Positions 22,229 through 34,200 of a stretch of 64,000 nucleotides of DNA are shown piece by piece (the stretch's first letter is position 1; each line of letters opens with the position of its first letter). The DNA is from Himantopus leucocephalus (taxonomy: Eukaryota; Chordata; Aves; Charadriiformes; Recurvirostridae). Position numbers and translations under genes: made by a program. The notes under the pieces are model-generated. The model worked only from the letters and a program-made list of their open reading frames with translations. It was not told the DNA's origin and did no database searches. The DNA lies in contig RSEF01000001.1 of the NCBI GenBank assembly GCA_003993805.1, forward strand, positions 69,560,837 to 69,624,836, read 5' to 3'.

Positions 22229-25200
22229 CTGAATGGGAGAAAAAAAAGGAAGAAAATTTAGTCCGGAGGAAATCTTGAGGTATGGCCGAAACTCAGAGCA
22301 TCAGTGCTCATGGCCGAGCACTTTATGTTAGCACATCACTGTAACCGTTTCCTTTCTTGCTGTATGTTTTCTTCTATTCAGTGGTTGCTGATACACCTCT
22401 GCCCAACATCAAATCAAAAGAAAACAGGATTCATAACTGAAATGATAAATTAAACTCAAAACTGGGCTCTTGTTTCTGAGTAAACCATTGTGCCACCAGG
22501 GCTACACCCAAAGGAAATCTGTGCTAGACATTGCATGGAGTAGCGATGTTTACACACCCACATCTGTGCCCAAAGCCATCCTGGCCTGTTCACCAAACAG
22601 ATGACAGGCAGCACTGTCTTCTCCTACCAGTCCTCTCCCCAGCCTTTCAGCAGTTATGTTTGTGCACGGGATTACAGTGTCTGCCTGTCAATCTCTCCAT
22701 CCTAACTTTTGATCTCGTTGCTCATTGTCAGCCAAATTTGACAGAGAAGTCAAAGATATAATAAAGTTTAGCAGAAACCAGGGCTGGGGTGCGAAAGCAA
22801 CCCTCTCTGTTCCCCCCGTTGGTAGACCTCAGCCCTGTCTTTTTTAAAACAAAGCATCGAACTGGCTTATCAGTATATTCACAAGCCAGGCAGACACAGC
22901 CCGTGCCTGGCTGCCGCCCACCCGCAGCACAGCCTACCCCTCATCTCTTCGACTGCGGGGGCTGTGTCTTGGGAAAGCCGTTGAAGGGGTGGAAGGGATT
23001 GTGACTTAGGTTTCATGAGGTCTGTTGGTCATGGGGCAATTTGTGTTAGAGATGAGTCCTGGGACCAAATCAACATCCCCCGCCCTGAGCCTGTTGAGGT
23101 CCACAATACTGAAACTCAAACGCATACTTACAAAACGGGCTACGGCAACGACTTGACATTTGTCTATGGATTATGAGGTAGTAGACTGGAAAACCACTTA
23201 AAACCACGGTGCATCCAATGCTAATGTTCACAGGGTCTGAGTAGAAAGACATTGCCACTGTGAAGAGGCAGATGATGGTAAAAGAGACAGGAACGAACAG
23301 GGGAACCTGGGGAAAAGAGCACAGAAGACTCTCTGGCAAAACTGATGGCTGTAGCAAACCAGCCTCCATATGTGCCAGCACACACTGCATTCAGATGAGA
23401 AGATGAGAAAAATCATATAGCTGTCCTGCACACTTTCTGTACAATCGCTTGTGAACAAGTAGGATGCATAGAACAAAAATTGACTTTAACCACCTTTGGA
23501 GTCCAGTGTGCCCTGCGAGGTGCATGCCTCCTATATTCACGTGCATCAAAATATAAACCTCGCTTGCAACTGGAAGCCAAGCAGGGGGAGAAGTCATCTA
23601 TATCCCACTGCTCTCTGAATGCACTGGTCCTGTTCATGCACATGCACACGTACCTACTTGCCACCTGTGGCAACTGCTGGAGGCGTATCTGAAGCCAAGA
23701 GTAGAAGCAGCACTTTGAATTAAACCATTCTTTGGTTGTAACACTCATGACTCGTTTCGTCCTGTCTCCAGCTTGCCTGAGACTTACAGTGGCCAAAACA
23801 GGATAAAGCAGACTCCCTGTCTCCCTAACACCTGCATCAAGAACATGAGCTTCAACGCCACCCTGATGAAAGACCAAAGAAGCAGTCAAGCACTTCAGCC
23901 TTACCCTGTTGGGTGAGCCAATTCATCTGGGCTATTTGGAGAGTAAATAGGAAGAGTGCAATAAATAATAAAACTGTGAAACATTCCCTCAGTTCTTTGG
24001 ATCCAACCTTAGCCAAGTTACTCCTCGCCATGGCTGATAGAATGAAGGAGCTGCTGGTCTCACCTAGGGTGACAATCTCTTTTCCGGTAACAGCGATCCT
24101 AGTTTGGATGCTGACCATGCCGAGCTGGAAGAGATCAGTTGCTCTAGCGATGGCAGCCGTCCAGCCACCAAACTTATGTGCTCTTGCTGTTTTTCCAGGC
24201 GGAGCATCCCCTGCCAGCCTCTCCTACGTGCGCGCACTCACGCTGCACATCTGCTTGAGAGGTGCGCGAGGGGACTGCTTCCTCCTCTTACCGGTGTTTT
24301 CTCACCATTTCTAACTGAAAAATGCTACAGGGGAGAAGTAGTACCAGCACAATCACATGTATTTTATGTTTTGTTCTCCGTAAGCTAGTGGCAGAAGACG
24401 ACCTCTCTGTGGCCACTAGAGAGCAGCACATGCCCACACCACCTGCGCGCAGCCCTTCCCTCTCGCTGATAACTGGGCTTCGGGTTTGAAGGGGTTACAA
24501 AAACGAGGGAGAAGGGGGGTAAAAAATCAACCAAGCTGACCAAAAGTCCGGCATTTCCCTCCCTCACTTAATCTGCCTTTAGGAGCCATTAAAAGCCGAA
24601 ATCTCTGTCTAAACCAAAATGGGGCAAAATCTCAGCAGCTGAAAACATCACCAGCGCTATCCACTAATAAACTTCCCCTGAGAAGCTTGGTTTTAAAAAA
24701 AAATAGAGAAAACGTCTTTAAAATCTGGTTTTGAGTGAGTACATGAGTGCAGCCAGCCAACAAACTGCGAAGCTTCAAGGTCTCTGCTAAACACACAGTC
24801 TCCAGCAAAAATGGAGAAGAAAAACTACCCCAAACTTTGCATCAGGCCTCCTACAGCTCAGGGAGGAGCCCTGGGAGCTGCGTGAAGCATTTCTGTCCCC
24901 TGAGCTTCTTACTGATCGGCTGTCCGGTGCCTATGGCCTCGGAGGTCCCCTCTCCTCCCCAGGAGCTGACTGAAGGCATCAGGCAGGCGCGACTGGAGAC
25001 CGAAATAAACTGTGCACGCCTCGAGCACTGCCCCAGCAAAATGCCTTCTGTACGTTATCCAGCAGTGGGAAAGGTGCTCCAACCACAAGAAAGCTGCTCC
25101 AGCACCAACTCCAACTTTCTCCGCCGACACGAGGAGGACCCCAGCACCCAACAGCGTGAGAAGGGCCACCGGAGCAGCCCAGCTGGAGGCTAGGGAAAGG

Positions 25201-28200
25201 CACGAGAGGACAAGACGTCCTACAATTTGTGGTATGCGTGCGCACACTGTGCACATCCTCAGGGCATGCAGCAAAATAGTTGCACACAAGCTGCTTTACA
25301 CTATACAATGTGCTTGTGCCAGCAGATGACTCCCCTTAAGTCAGGTTTCCTCCCAAGATCCTTTCTGCCACGTTCTTTTCCTCCAAGCCTGACACCCTCC
25401 TGCTTCTCAGCTAGAGCTGAGACTTACCTACCACTGAAATAACATCCAGGCAAGGGTGTCTCCGTGCAGCCCATGAGACACGAGTGTTGGAGCCGCCTTC
25501 TGTACATCTCCCAGATCCCAGCCTGAAATTTTCTCCCCGGGAGCAGGCTGCCACTTTACAGATGCAACTGGTGACCTCATGTAGAACTGGCTTATAGGAT
25601 TTACCGCATCTGGCTGTTTGGGCACATTAACCAATTTCAGGAGCTCCCCACGTGCCTTACTGAGCAATAAGGATTGAGACCCCTTAGAGCCTAAAGGCAA
25701 CCATGGCCATGTAACGCTCTAATTATTAGCAAATAAGAGAGAAATCACAAGCCTGCGCATTCCTGGCTGTTAGGTGCAAGCCATGCGTTACCTTGAACGG
25801 GCTGCGCAGCTCCGGGTGACGGTGGCGATGTACAATGAGCCCAAGGGTGGCTAATCCTATGAAGAGCCATCGGGAAAAGCTGAAGAAGTTCATTAGATGG
25901 TAGATATCTCCGATACACACCATGGCAGTAACCAAAGGGAACTGAGCATTGTGAAGATGAAATACAGTCATTAAAGCCTTACTACGGTCCTCGGACTAGA
26001 AAGGGTAATATGGATCACCTCCTCCAGCCCCCCTGCAATCACAGGCAGCTACTTCACATCCCCAACATTTCAGAGGTCAGAGAACTTTACAGAACAGTGT
26101 CACAGACTGAAGGCAAAAGGCCTAAATTCACTATTACGATGTGCTACAGAAAGGAGCAATCCTTTCAAGATCAACAGCGTCTTTGATGCTTTATGTCCTA
26201 GGCAGGGAAATTAAAACACTCATGATCCGAAAGCCTGTGCTGTCGGTACAAAGGCTACCTATAAAGATATCTGTTCAGCTTTTAGCAGCTTGGCTGACCT
26301 GCAAGAGGCACTGCAGCACAGTTAGGATGGAGCTGGACCATTGCCGGGGGGGAAAAAAAAAAAACAAAAAAGAAACCAAAGCTGAGAGAATCTCTGCAAA
26401 TGGTCATTCCCTGCATTTCCACCACACCTGGGAATTTCAGTTTTCCAAATAGCCAAAGCCTGGCAGAGGTGTTTTCATAGGACAATATCAAGCAGCAACT
26501 GTGGCAGATGGTAGGGACAGTACTTTTAAAAAAGGTGTCCAAGTCTATAAGTCAGGGACTTTGATGTAGTGGGTTGGATATCACTACTGGCATGTGGGGA
26601 CTCAATACTTTGCAGGTATTTCCAGAGGCTGACTTAGTGTCTTTAAAACCCCATTAAAGAGGAGTTTTAAAACTCCTCAGCTTCTCCAGCCTTTGCAAGA
26701 AAACCAAGACTGCAAGAACAGGGCATGTCACACAGGCAGATCTCCTTACCATTAACATGACAGCAGGAAGGGGTGTATGCCTTCGAATGTGGATCATGGA
26801 GAAGAGAGGAGGCCACTGTCCTTCCCTGGAAGCCACAAACAGAGTCCTAGGAGAAGACAGGGAGCCCTATGCATTAGCATCTCAGATCCAGACTACAAAT
26901 GAGACGATCAGTTGCTGGACTGACCTGAGGCCACAAGGCACACCCCCCAGCACAGATCTGCTATTCAAGGCCACAGGTCTGCCTTTAGCCACACTTTTGG
27001 GGCATCTGGAAGAAAAACCCAATGTTGACTTCCCATAGCTCTCCCAGGACCAGTCAGTTCAACGGAGCGCAGAGCCCATCAGCAAGACCACTGGCAGCAT
27101 CCCCTTGGGTGGTCCATTAGCAGAGACCTTTGGGCAAGTGCAAAGTGACCATGAATGAGTTCAGGCTGGAAACAGAAGCAAGAAAGTTTCTTGCTATCAG
27201 AGAAGGGGTTAATCTTTCCAGTAGGAATTAGAAGAGTCACAAACTTCAACTCTTTATAAGAGAGGCTGGTGAGTTTATGAAAGCAGATTGTCAGTCTTGA
27301 TGCCTATATTTTTTAATATATATATTTTTATATATTAAAAGATATATATAAAAAAATAAAGTGCAATTTCCTCAAATAATAGAGGATTTTCAATCCTCTG
27401 GCCAGCTGTTGGAAAATATATTTTGGCATACTGCCGAGAGGCCAGCTACACACAAGACCAGCTACAAAATGACAGCAGAGAGCTCCTTGCCTCCATCCCT
27501 CCTTTGACTCACGAAAGGGCAATTAGGGAGAAGGCATTGCATCCAATTTTATAAATTTAATATCCACAAACAAACCATGCCAGAGCATCAGCTGGGCTGG
27601 AGCAGGGCCCAAAGCAGCTGGGGCATGAGTGTAAAACTGGTTTTATTGCTGTCTCTGTGGTTTTTCAGGGGTGTGGCTGGCCAGCAGCCAGGGAGGCCCC
27701 ATCGCTGTTTATATGGCTTTTCTGCAACGATTATGTTAATGGTGCCAGGATGGGGGAGAAAAAGGCAATAGGGACACGCAGAAACTCTATGCTGTCCAGG
27801 GACTTCTCGTTGTCAAAGAAAACCACTATCTAGAGGAGCTAACAGGGAGGATTCTCCGCACCTGCATTTAATACAGGACTTCAGGGCAGTGGATCAAATA
27901 ACTCATTAGCTTTCGTGCTATGAAATATCCCTTTCATATCAACTGATTTTTCCTTTTGCAATCAAAGCTGTGAAACAGAATCGGCTCCAGAGAGTTCGCT
28001 TAGCTCCTCGGGACCAGCACGACGTGCTTCTCCATAAGCTCTGCCCTCCTCTCCAATTTCAAGACTCCCATAAGGACATGCAGTGTAGTAGCCAGTGAAG
28101 CTGGCAAGATAATTTTTCACAAAACAAAGCTTTTCTTATTGCTACAACAAGACTTGTTGAGCCTCGACTATTGCTTTAGGAATAGCCCGTCCCTGATAAC

Positions 28201-31200
28201 ATTTCACCGACCTCAAAGCAAAGTCCTCAAGGGAGAGTTTGCCTTTGGCCAGAGATCCTCACAACAGAGGGACCCTGTGCCCTGTAGCAGAGCAGCTGGG
28301 TCAACCCAGCGAAAGAAGACTCGGTCTCACTGAGCAGCTGCCAACGTCAACAAAGCCTCTAGTTCACCAGAAACATTGACATTTCACTTTAAACTGGGGA
28401 GTTAAACTGAAGAGTGCAGGGGGAAGATAAAAATCTTTGTTTGTGAGACCAGCCCTAGGTACCAAAGTCTAGACCTGGCCAGAAATAGAAAGGGTAGACT
28501 CTTAGCCAACAGGGATCATCCTGTAGTTGACATCCTGGGAGTCAAAGGCCTTATTTTTCCCACAAGGGCGGTTAAAATGCCATCACATGGGTGGGCAGTT
28601 GCACAGGTCACTGGTGCTTCCCTCTGATTCAGTAAGCCAAAACAGTAATAAATTCTTAGGGACGTGACCTTGAAAACGTGAAGATTCCTCCATTCATGGT
28701 TCCAAAGCAGGACAGTGCGACAAGGACAGGGACCACGGAGATCAGGCTTTTGAAGGCTCGCTGCACAAAGCTCTGAAGGAAGAGCAAGAGTGACTTTAGG
28801 AGCATGTGGTGACCTCTAGAAAACATCAGATTCAAAAGAAAGACAACTTCCTCCATCGAAGGAGTAAAAAATAACTCACAAATCTTGCCTTTTCTACTGT
28901 CATCTGCAGGTTATTTTTCATTATCTTTTAGGCAAGACTAGAAGAAGTTACTGTTGCCCAATAATCCAGAGAAATGACAAAGCAATAAAGCATTTTATTG
29001 GAAAACCATCTCCAAAACACTTGCCATGACCACCCCTTCAGCTTAAGCCGACCATACAGAAGAAGGATGATGGTAGGGGTGACGACTCACCACAGCCACG
29101 GCAGGGGAAGCCAGAACGTCTTGCGTTCCCAGGACGGTGTAATAGGAGACGTTGGTGAGCATGTACCCCACAATTACTGTGATCACGGACACAATGACAG
29201 CCAGGGGGATATTTCTACAAGTAAGGGGAAGAGAAACCCACAAAGAACAAGCTGTTATCCCTTGTTATGCACACTATTACTGCAGATTGCAGCTGGTGTT
29301 TGTTAGGTGAGCCCATAAACTTATTTCCTCCCATACTGCATTTGGGAAAGTCGCGGTACCCCAGATGCTGGTAACCCAAGATGACTTCTCCCCAGCCTTA
29401 CCGTTCAGGTCTGACCAACTCTTCACGCACAAAGCTGGTCTGAAACCTGCATGGTGGGAAAAGACACGGAGAGAGTTTGAGCCATGTCTCTGGCATCCGT
29501 CTGCTGCCCGTGAAACGCCCTCCTGTCACACCTACCAGCCTGAATATGCAAACATGCCTGCGTAAAAAGCCAGGGGCAGCTTATCCAAAACCAGCGACTG
29601 TCTGTCAAAAGCATCCTGGAAGTTTTCAGTGTGGCCTGAAGAAGAGAGAAACAAACAGACACAGAGCAAGGAAACATCAGAGATGAGCTTCCTTCCCATG
29701 GGATAACACCCCTTGTACCTCTTGCCCAGATGTGGAGAGAGTGTTTGTGACTTTCTTGGAGCCAGCTACTCAGATTTGTTTCGTTGCTTAATTTGCAGTG
29801 CTGTGCTGACATGTTTACTTTACAAACAGTGACAGAACAAATCTGTCCCCCCATCCAGCTGCAGGAGACATTTCAGGAACGGCAACAGCAGCGGCTGGTT
29901 CTGTTTCAGACAGAGCCTGCTGTGGGAACAGGAGATCGTGGAGATGACAGGACCCAAGTTATCCTGTCCTTTCTCTAGGCCCAAAATTAATTCACGGGGC
30001 TGATCCCCCTCTTCCCCCCTCCCAGCTCCCTAAGCAGCTGGATGCGTACTCCTCTTTGATGTGGTGCAGCCAATGAGGCAGCTAATTCATCTCTCGCTGT
30101 GCTCCCTCCTGATCCCACTGCCGGAGCGCTGACCCCAGCCCCATGCTGGCTGGAGCATGGGAACTGGGATGGAGGAGGGAGCGGGGACTGCCATCCTGGC
30201 CCCCCGCTCCGGGCACACTCCTGGCCTGCCGCCCCTGCCAGCCACCACGGCTCGCCCGCGGGAGGAGGGACTGAGGATACAGAGGGCAAAGCAAATAAAA
30301 TTTAGAAAGTAGAGGTGGCTCAGAGAGAGATCCCATTTTACCAACTCCCCCAATTTTCCTAAAAGTTCTCTCCTTGAAATGACAACAACAGATAAACAAA
30401 CAAACAAAAATCAAAGTCAGGATACCAGAGATATTAAAGGACGGGCAGACGTGGTGCTTAGGGACATGGTTTAGTGGTGGTTTTGGCAGTGTTTAGGTTG
30501 ATGGTTGGACTTGATGATCTTAAAGGTCCCTTCCAACCTAGACAATCCTATCCACATTTTATCAAACTCCAAAAAAAACCTAGGGAAGGGGAGAAACACC
30601 TAATGGCCTCTCATTCAAAGGAAGACCAATAAAAAACACAGTTAAAAGGAGTTGTATTTCCAACATTTTCAGATCTGAGTGGCCCAAGGTTTGATTCCAC
30701 ATCTATATTCAGTTCTCTATATCAAATTCTCTTTAAATGTAACAAGTGCAGAGCTCGCCTAGTTGGGCTTTGCCAGGAAAGGGGTGACATGGCATGAGCC
30801 ACATGGAGAAAGTCAGGCCACTTCTATGGAGGTGCTTTCTGCAACGAGCTCTGTGACAAGATTTGGGCATTTGGGCTTGAAACACTGGCCCAGCAAGTCT
30901 CTAAAACAAACCTGAGCCAAAGGGAAGATAATGGCAGAGGAAAGGACATGAGTGTAACCAAAAAAAGTAGAACAAGGCAAGGAATCAGGCAAACTGATTT
31001 AAAAGTACAAAACTGATTTTTAAGCACAAAAAAAAACAAGTAAAAAAGAAAAAGTAAAAAATATGTGAATAAAACTAAACCAAAATATGGGACAGTGTAG
31101 TCCTTTTATGTTCTAAAATGATTGTTGGTAAGCGATGGTGCATAAAAAGGATTTATTGTCTGCAATACATTAATGAGTGATTTACAGTCCCCCATGAGTC

Positions 31201-34200
31201 GCATTAAATACAACCTGTCATATTGGGGTCTCTTGGTGAATTCTCCCTCCAGATGTCACCGGCACTTATCCTCCTCACTGGAGGACGGGTGCCAGGGCTC
31301 CAGATTGTCATTTAAAGGCATTCCTAATGATAATGGCTCAGGATTTCTAGCTGCAGGGCAGTCCTTCAGTTCAGAAGTGCTGCCAGCCCGAGGGGATCTT
31401 TGCATGTTCAAAGGAGCCAGCTCCAGACATCAAAAAGAAACATGAACGTGGAGCCTACTGCCTGTGTTGTTTTCTCTGCAGAGCAAGGTAACAGCATGAA
31501 GAGGGAGCAGGCTTCATCCCTTGAGTGGGAATGCCTTGGGCTTTTCTATAAACTGAGGCTTGGATTAAAGCCAATGCTCTTGTAGCATTCCCAGAAGATA
31601 TTACTGGTAGGGTTTTTTTCCCTACTCTGGATGTGAGTATGCAATCCTGTGCAAGTCCATCGTAAGTTTACTAAGTTACTGCCCGTCTCTATTAGGAGGT
31701 AAAAACCATTAGCTTCAGGCACAGAAAGGTTAGAGATGCAGTTACCACGGCTCAGCTGAGGGCTGGTAACTCATTGCACAGCTGTGACTAGTTCAGATCA
31801 CCATGGGATGCTGTCACACATCCCTGATGTCCATCAAATTTGTGCTGCTTTGGAAGGATTTTGAGCCACGCTGAAAACAGGTAACTCTGACACCAAAGAA
31901 TGACCATCCACAGAGGAAGGTGCCTACATGACCCTGGGTAGGCTCACACAGCCTCAGGCACTGAGGTTCGCTCAGTTTTGGAGAAAGCACAGCTGAGCCC
32001 GGTGCATCAGCCCAGTGCAATGATGCAGCTTAGTGCCAACTACGCTGGTCTCAGCTCCCAGCTAATTCACATCCAGCACATCCAGCAGAGAAAGCTCCTG
32101 CCAGCTAAAGGAGTACCACACTTGTCACTAGGGACTGATAAAAAGCCGTGAGAGGTGAGTATGTCGAGCCCCACTCACTCAGCCATGCAGCAGCACACCT
32201 ACCCTGGGCCAGCAGCATCATCCCTGGCACGATGATGAGTGCAAGAGCCACGAGTTTGACGATGGAGAGAGCCGTCTGCAGCCGGGCACTCCAGGTGACG
32301 CTCCAGGAATTGAGGGTGAGGACCATGTCTGGAGAGGAGACCACACTGCTACAGCTGTAGCCCATGCTTGATGCACGCAGGAGAAAAGACAGCAGTGCTC
32401 CCTGCTCTGGGGATGCCAGGGAGAAGGCTGCGTGTTTACAGAGAGGATGCTCAGAGTGAGAGATGTCAGAAAACATTACAGGTGCAGCCCAGCATACAGC
32501 GCTTGAAGGGGGAGCTGAGTTATGCTCCTAAGAGGGACCAGGAGCCTGGTTTCTGTCGGATGATCCACGCCTGCCTGGGGGGAAGGTGTGAGTTTGCAGG
32601 GAAGTCTCAGCAGCCCCCTTCACAGCCGTCCCTGTGCCAGCACACACCAACCCAGAGCAGGCAGGACAGCTTCACAGGCACCAGGCGAGGAGTCCAAAAC
32701 CTTGAGCCTTACACCCTCAACCCAGGTGGCATTTCCACAATTATACATGGAGAGTTTCTCCTCCCGTACTTGGCACAATCCCCAGGGCTCCAGCTGGTCA
32801 ACAGGGAGGCCCATCCTCCTTCTTGGAGAACATAGTGTCCCCAAACCAGCACCTTGGATCAAGAAGTTTTGGGTGGCCAAGAAGGTAAGACAGGGCTCCG
32901 ATCCCACAGTTATCCCAGAAGATAACACCCCGTAAGTGCCCTGGTCCAGGGCAGAGAGCCTCCGAGATTGGCAGTCCGGAAAAAGTTAGTACTTACAGTA
33001 CCCCAGGAGAGACACAAGCTTCACAGCAGGGACAGGGGCTGCACAGGGGGCAAAAAACGGCTCCAGCATGTAGCGTCCGAATGCCAAAGAAACCACAGCA
33101 CTGTTGGCAGGCCTGGGGGTGGAAACCGAGCAAAAACTGTGGCCCAGGGACAGCCAAAATATGGCACGATGTAAAACTGCACAAAACTCGGGAGGGGTGG
33201 AAGTTTCCCCATCCAGCTTAATGCTGCTCTCCCATGCAGATCGTTAATTCCTGCAGAGTCTTTTCCATAGGTTTTTCTCAGTAAGTGGGTTAAAAATCAC
33301 ATACTGCAAAAAGATTCATTCCCAACTTGAAAGCAAAAGTTGAGATTAATGGTAGTGAGCAATGCAATGTGGTTCATATGTCCTGCTTCATCTCAGCTTA
33401 CATGAAGGACACAGGTTATTGAGAGGTGAGGACTTTCTTTTTAAAGTTAAAAAAGAAGTCATTTACAATTTTCTAAAATATTAATTAACTCAGGGCTGTC
33501 AGAAAGTTGTCTCCACAGGAGAATTTGAAAAAGTTTCACAATGAAAACAGAAGATCTGAAATAGATCTGGCATCTGGCATCTATTCTCTGAATAATACCA
33601 TGGCTTTTGGAGGATACCAGCTGCCAGGGGAGAAGAGTGATATTCTTCAAGTACAGATCACACTGAACATGTGTAACTACTCATTATGCCTTCTTCCTTT
33701 TATCACTGAAAAATCTTTAAAAGTTGTTCAGATTGTTTCTTCTCTTTCCTTTACAAACTGCCTAGACTATTACCTGGCACCATAACTTGTTTTTTTAAAC
33801 CATCACAGCATCCAGCAAAAGACAAACAAACACCACCTCTTACCTGATAGCAAAAAACTCTGCCCACAGGAATAAGAAACTTGGCAGAGGCCCTAATGTC
33901 TCCAAAATGTAGATATAATGTCCTCCAGACTTGGTGATTCTTGTTCCGAGCTCTGCATAACACAAGGCACCTGGAAAAGTTTGGGTAGACATGCAATGAG
34001 TAAATCATCCCATGGATTTTCTCTTTTCTGTGTGACTTTTCAGGGATTGAATGAATCTGTTGAAAATAAGTAGTGAATTAGAGGGAGAAAAAGGGGGTTA
34101 GCAGAACCACTCTTCCCTATTTTTGTGTGCTACAGTGTTTTGAAATAAGTTTTGAAGTAATTTAATTTTCTGTCAGAAGGAAAGAAATTCTCCATTTTCT

